Of a stretch of 8,078 bases of DNA, positions 6,873-8,078 are shown one piece after another. Position numbers and translations under genes: made by a program. This stretch comes from Hydrogenothermaceae bacterium (GTDB lineage: Bacteria; Aquificota; Aquificia; Aquificales; Hydrogenothermaceae), in NCBI GenBank assembly GCA_015490675.1, contig WFXI01000242.1, positions 1-8,078 of the forward strand. Reading direction: 5' to 3'. Under the pieces are notes generated by a model. It saw only the letters and a list, made by a program, of their open reading frames with translations. It ran no database searches and was not told where the DNA came from. Position 1 is the first letter of the stretch; each line of letters opens with the position of its first letter.

Positions 6873-7897
6873 TTAATTTTTTCCTTAATCATTAATGCAA
6901 TTTGTTCTGCAATGTAGTCTTTAAGTTCTGTATTTATTTTATTGTATAGTTCTTCTTCCACCTTTTTGAATAATTTATTTTTAACCTCCTGTCTTATTTC
7001 TTCTTTTAGTGTCTCTAGTTCTGAATTGACCCTATTTACAAAATCTAACTTTACATTTTCAAAAATTTCTTTAATTTCAGCATCCTCTTTTAAATTTTCA
7101 ACAAGCTTATCTGCAGCGAGCTTTACAACTGCCGTTTCAATATCTTCTTTAGAGATTGATAAAGTTATTTTGCTACCTACAGGTTCTACTTCTTCATTAA
7201 AAGAGCTTTTTTCAATAGATTTATATTCTTCTGTTTCAGGTTCTTTTATAACAGGTTCTATCTCCTCCTTTGGCTCTGAAAAACTTTCGTCCTGAGAAAA
7301 TGTAAAATCTTTATCATCTAATTTAAATTCTTCAGAATTAAGATCTTCTATAGTCATATCTGGAATACTTTCAAAACTTTCTTCTGCTGACATATTTTGA
7401 GAATAGATTTCCTCTACACTTTCAGGAGACTGAAAAGTTGTTTCCTCCATTAAATTTTGAGACATATCAAACTCATAAGTTTCAGGTTGTTCGTAAGTCT
7501 GCTGAGTTGCTAGTTCTTGGGCTAACTTTAACTCTTCTTCCTGATGTAGTTTTTTACTTTCTTCTAAAATATCTGAAATTACTTTGTAAAGCTCAGAGTT
7601 TTTTTCATAAATATCTATATTTTGAGAAAGTATTTCACTATCTTCTATTGGCTGGTCTTTAGAGTATAAAACCTTGAATTTTTTATCTTTTACTTTGTCT
7701 CTGGAAAGTAAAAATTTCAGGTCATCAAAAGCAAAATCTCCTGCTGATGCATCGTAAACTATGAAAATAGGATTATATTCTTCAACTTCTTTTAGCATAG
7801 ATATACTGTCTATATACACTCTTACATTAGCCTCTCCTAATTTATTTTTGAATTCTTCTGCTATATTCGGGTCAAAAGAAATTATCGCTGTTTTCAT
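6854..7897 (-). CDS. Degenerate receiver-domain protein with acidic linker and helical C-terminus, function unknown
   Basis: I do not recognise this 347-residue protein as a named gene. Residues 1-112 look like a CheY-type receiver fold: AIISFDPNIAEEF fits strand 1/helix 1, FIVYDASAGD puts Asp49 at the phospho-acceptor position, VLYSKD (76-81) offers Ser79 at the Thr/Ser site, and DIYEKN (95-100) may supply the conserved Lys. The acidic pair of true receivers is replaced by Ser7-Phe8, so metal binding and phosphorylation are doubtful. Residues 113-240 are a low-complexity acidic linker (14 Asp/Glu in 201-240). Residues 241-347 are highly charged and probably helical, in part coiled coil. There is no signal peptide or membrane segment, so it is probably cytoplasmic. 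A strong ribosome binding site AGGGAGGT (7902-7909 on the complement) supports the ATG. It is 2 nt downstream of the preceding gene, so co-transcribed. The layout recalls FrzS-type pseudo-receiver/coiled-coil proteins, by architecture only. Confidence 0.8.
   Translation of the reverse strand: MKTAIISFDPNIAEEFKNKLGEANVRVYIDSISMLKEVEEYNPIFIVYDASAGDFAFDDLKFLLSRDKVKDKKFKVLYSKDQPIEDSEILSQNIDIYEKNSELYKVISDILEESKKLHQEEELKLAQELATQQTYEQPETYEFDMSQNLMEETTFQSPESVEEIYSQNMSAEESFESIPDMTIEDLNSEEFKLDDKDFTFSQDESFSEPKEEIEPVIKEPETEEYKSIEKSSFNEEVEPVGSKITLSISKEDIETAVVKLAADKLVENLKEDAEIKEIFENVKLDFVNRVNSELETLKEEIRQEVKNKLFKKVEEELYNKINTELKDYIAEQIALMIKEKINQAFKT
6870..6891. repeat. AT-rich inverted repeat at the convergent gene junction
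   Basis: TGATTAA (6870-6876) is matched by TTAATCA (6885-6891) across an 8-base loop. It starts on the TGA stop codon of the + strand membrane-protein gene and lies in the last codons of the - strand gene. The stem has only one G-C pair and no T-run follows on the + side, so at best it is a weak transcript end. Confidence 0.3.
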
Positions 7898-7899
7898 AG

Positions 7900-8076
7900 C
7901 TACCTCCCTTTATAATAATTTTTAATTACATCTTCAAAAAGTTTTTCTAAAGCATTAATATAATCTTCGTTATTTTTTTCTATTTTGTCCATAGTTTCTT
8001 CAAGTTCTTTTGTATAGTTTTCATTAACAAATCTGTAAAATTCCTCTTTTTCTTTTATTATACTTAAAACTTCAAT
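7900..8076 (-). CDS. C-terminal end of an unidentified helical protein (5' part outside window)
   Basis: On the complement, one frame is open from the window edge to a TAG at 7902-7900, giving the last 58 residues of a protein that begins beyond the window. The fragment is rich in Glu, Lys and Asn with regularly spaced Leu, Ile, Val and Phe (KEKEEFYRFVNENYTKELEE, later NALEKLFEDVIKNYY), so it is probably alpha-helical or coiled coil. The final codons AAA GGG AGG TAG contain the ribosome binding site of the next gene, whose ATG lies 2 nt after the stop; the two are therefore almost certainly one operon and possibly partners. The other two complement frames carry stops near the window edge. No family can be assigned from so little. 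Confidence 0.65.
   Translation of the reverse strand: MEVLSIIKEKEEFYRFVNENYTKELEETMDKIEKNNEDYINALEKLFEDVIKNYYKGR
7902..7909 (-). promoter_or_regulatory. Ribosome binding site of the receiver-like gene, embedded in the upstream stop
   Basis: The complement reads AGGGAGGT, four bases before the ATG at 7897-7895. It overlaps the last sense codons and the first base of the stop codon of the upstream gene, an arrangement that favours translational reinitiation. Confidence 0.75.
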
Positions 8077-8078
8077 AC

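Noticed and set aside
6942..7295. Serine-rich + strand reading frame opposite the receiver-like gene
   Set aside because: It is antisense to a well-supported gene; the Ser-rich composition is the expected reflection of Glu- and Lys-rich codons on the other strand, and it lacks a ribosome binding site.

Overview
The window is strongly AT-rich bacterial DNA, densely packed with genes, with short gaps and several overlaps. The genes point to a Gram-negative-type envelope: a SPOR-domain TPR protein with an export signal, and a GspA/ExeA-type ATPase. The gene content, A/T-ending codons and character of the ThiC and AroA proteins suggest a low-GC thermophile such as an Aquificota (Hydrogenothermaceae, Sulfurihydrogenibium-like) bacterium. 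That assignment is an inference from general familiarity and has not been tested by a search.

Left part, + strand (3-3678): a membrane-tethered GspA/ExeA-type AAA+ ATPase, probably missing only its first one or two codons, is followed 9 nt later by aroA (EPSP synthase, shikimate pathway). After a 79-nt leader comes thiC (HMP-P synthase, thiamine pathway), with a strong Shine-Dalgarno site but no room for a TPP riboswitch. A clear intrinsic terminator at about 3695-3721 closes this block.

Middle part, + strand (3778-6872): three overlapping genes form a probable envelope operon. They encode an exported TPR-SPOR protein, a polyprenyl-phosphate glycosyltransferase of the DPM1/GtrB type (23-nt overlap), and an integral membrane protein of the LPG_synthase_TM/UPF0104 family (GTG start, 8-nt overlap). 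The last two together resemble the two halves of the archaeal AglD protein. A plausible reading is that the glycosyltransferase charges a lipid carrier, the membrane protein helps process or move the product, and the SPOR protein acts at the peptidoglycan.

Right part, - strand (8076-6854): the end of an unidentified helical protein is followed 2 nt later by a 347-residue protein with a degenerate receiver-like domain, a long acidic linker and a charged helical C-terminus. This is the least familiar gene here. Its 3' end overlaps the converging membrane-protein gene by 19 bp.

I saw no tRNA, rRNA, CRISPR array, insertion sequence or other mobile element. No gene-free stretch exceeds 100 bases.
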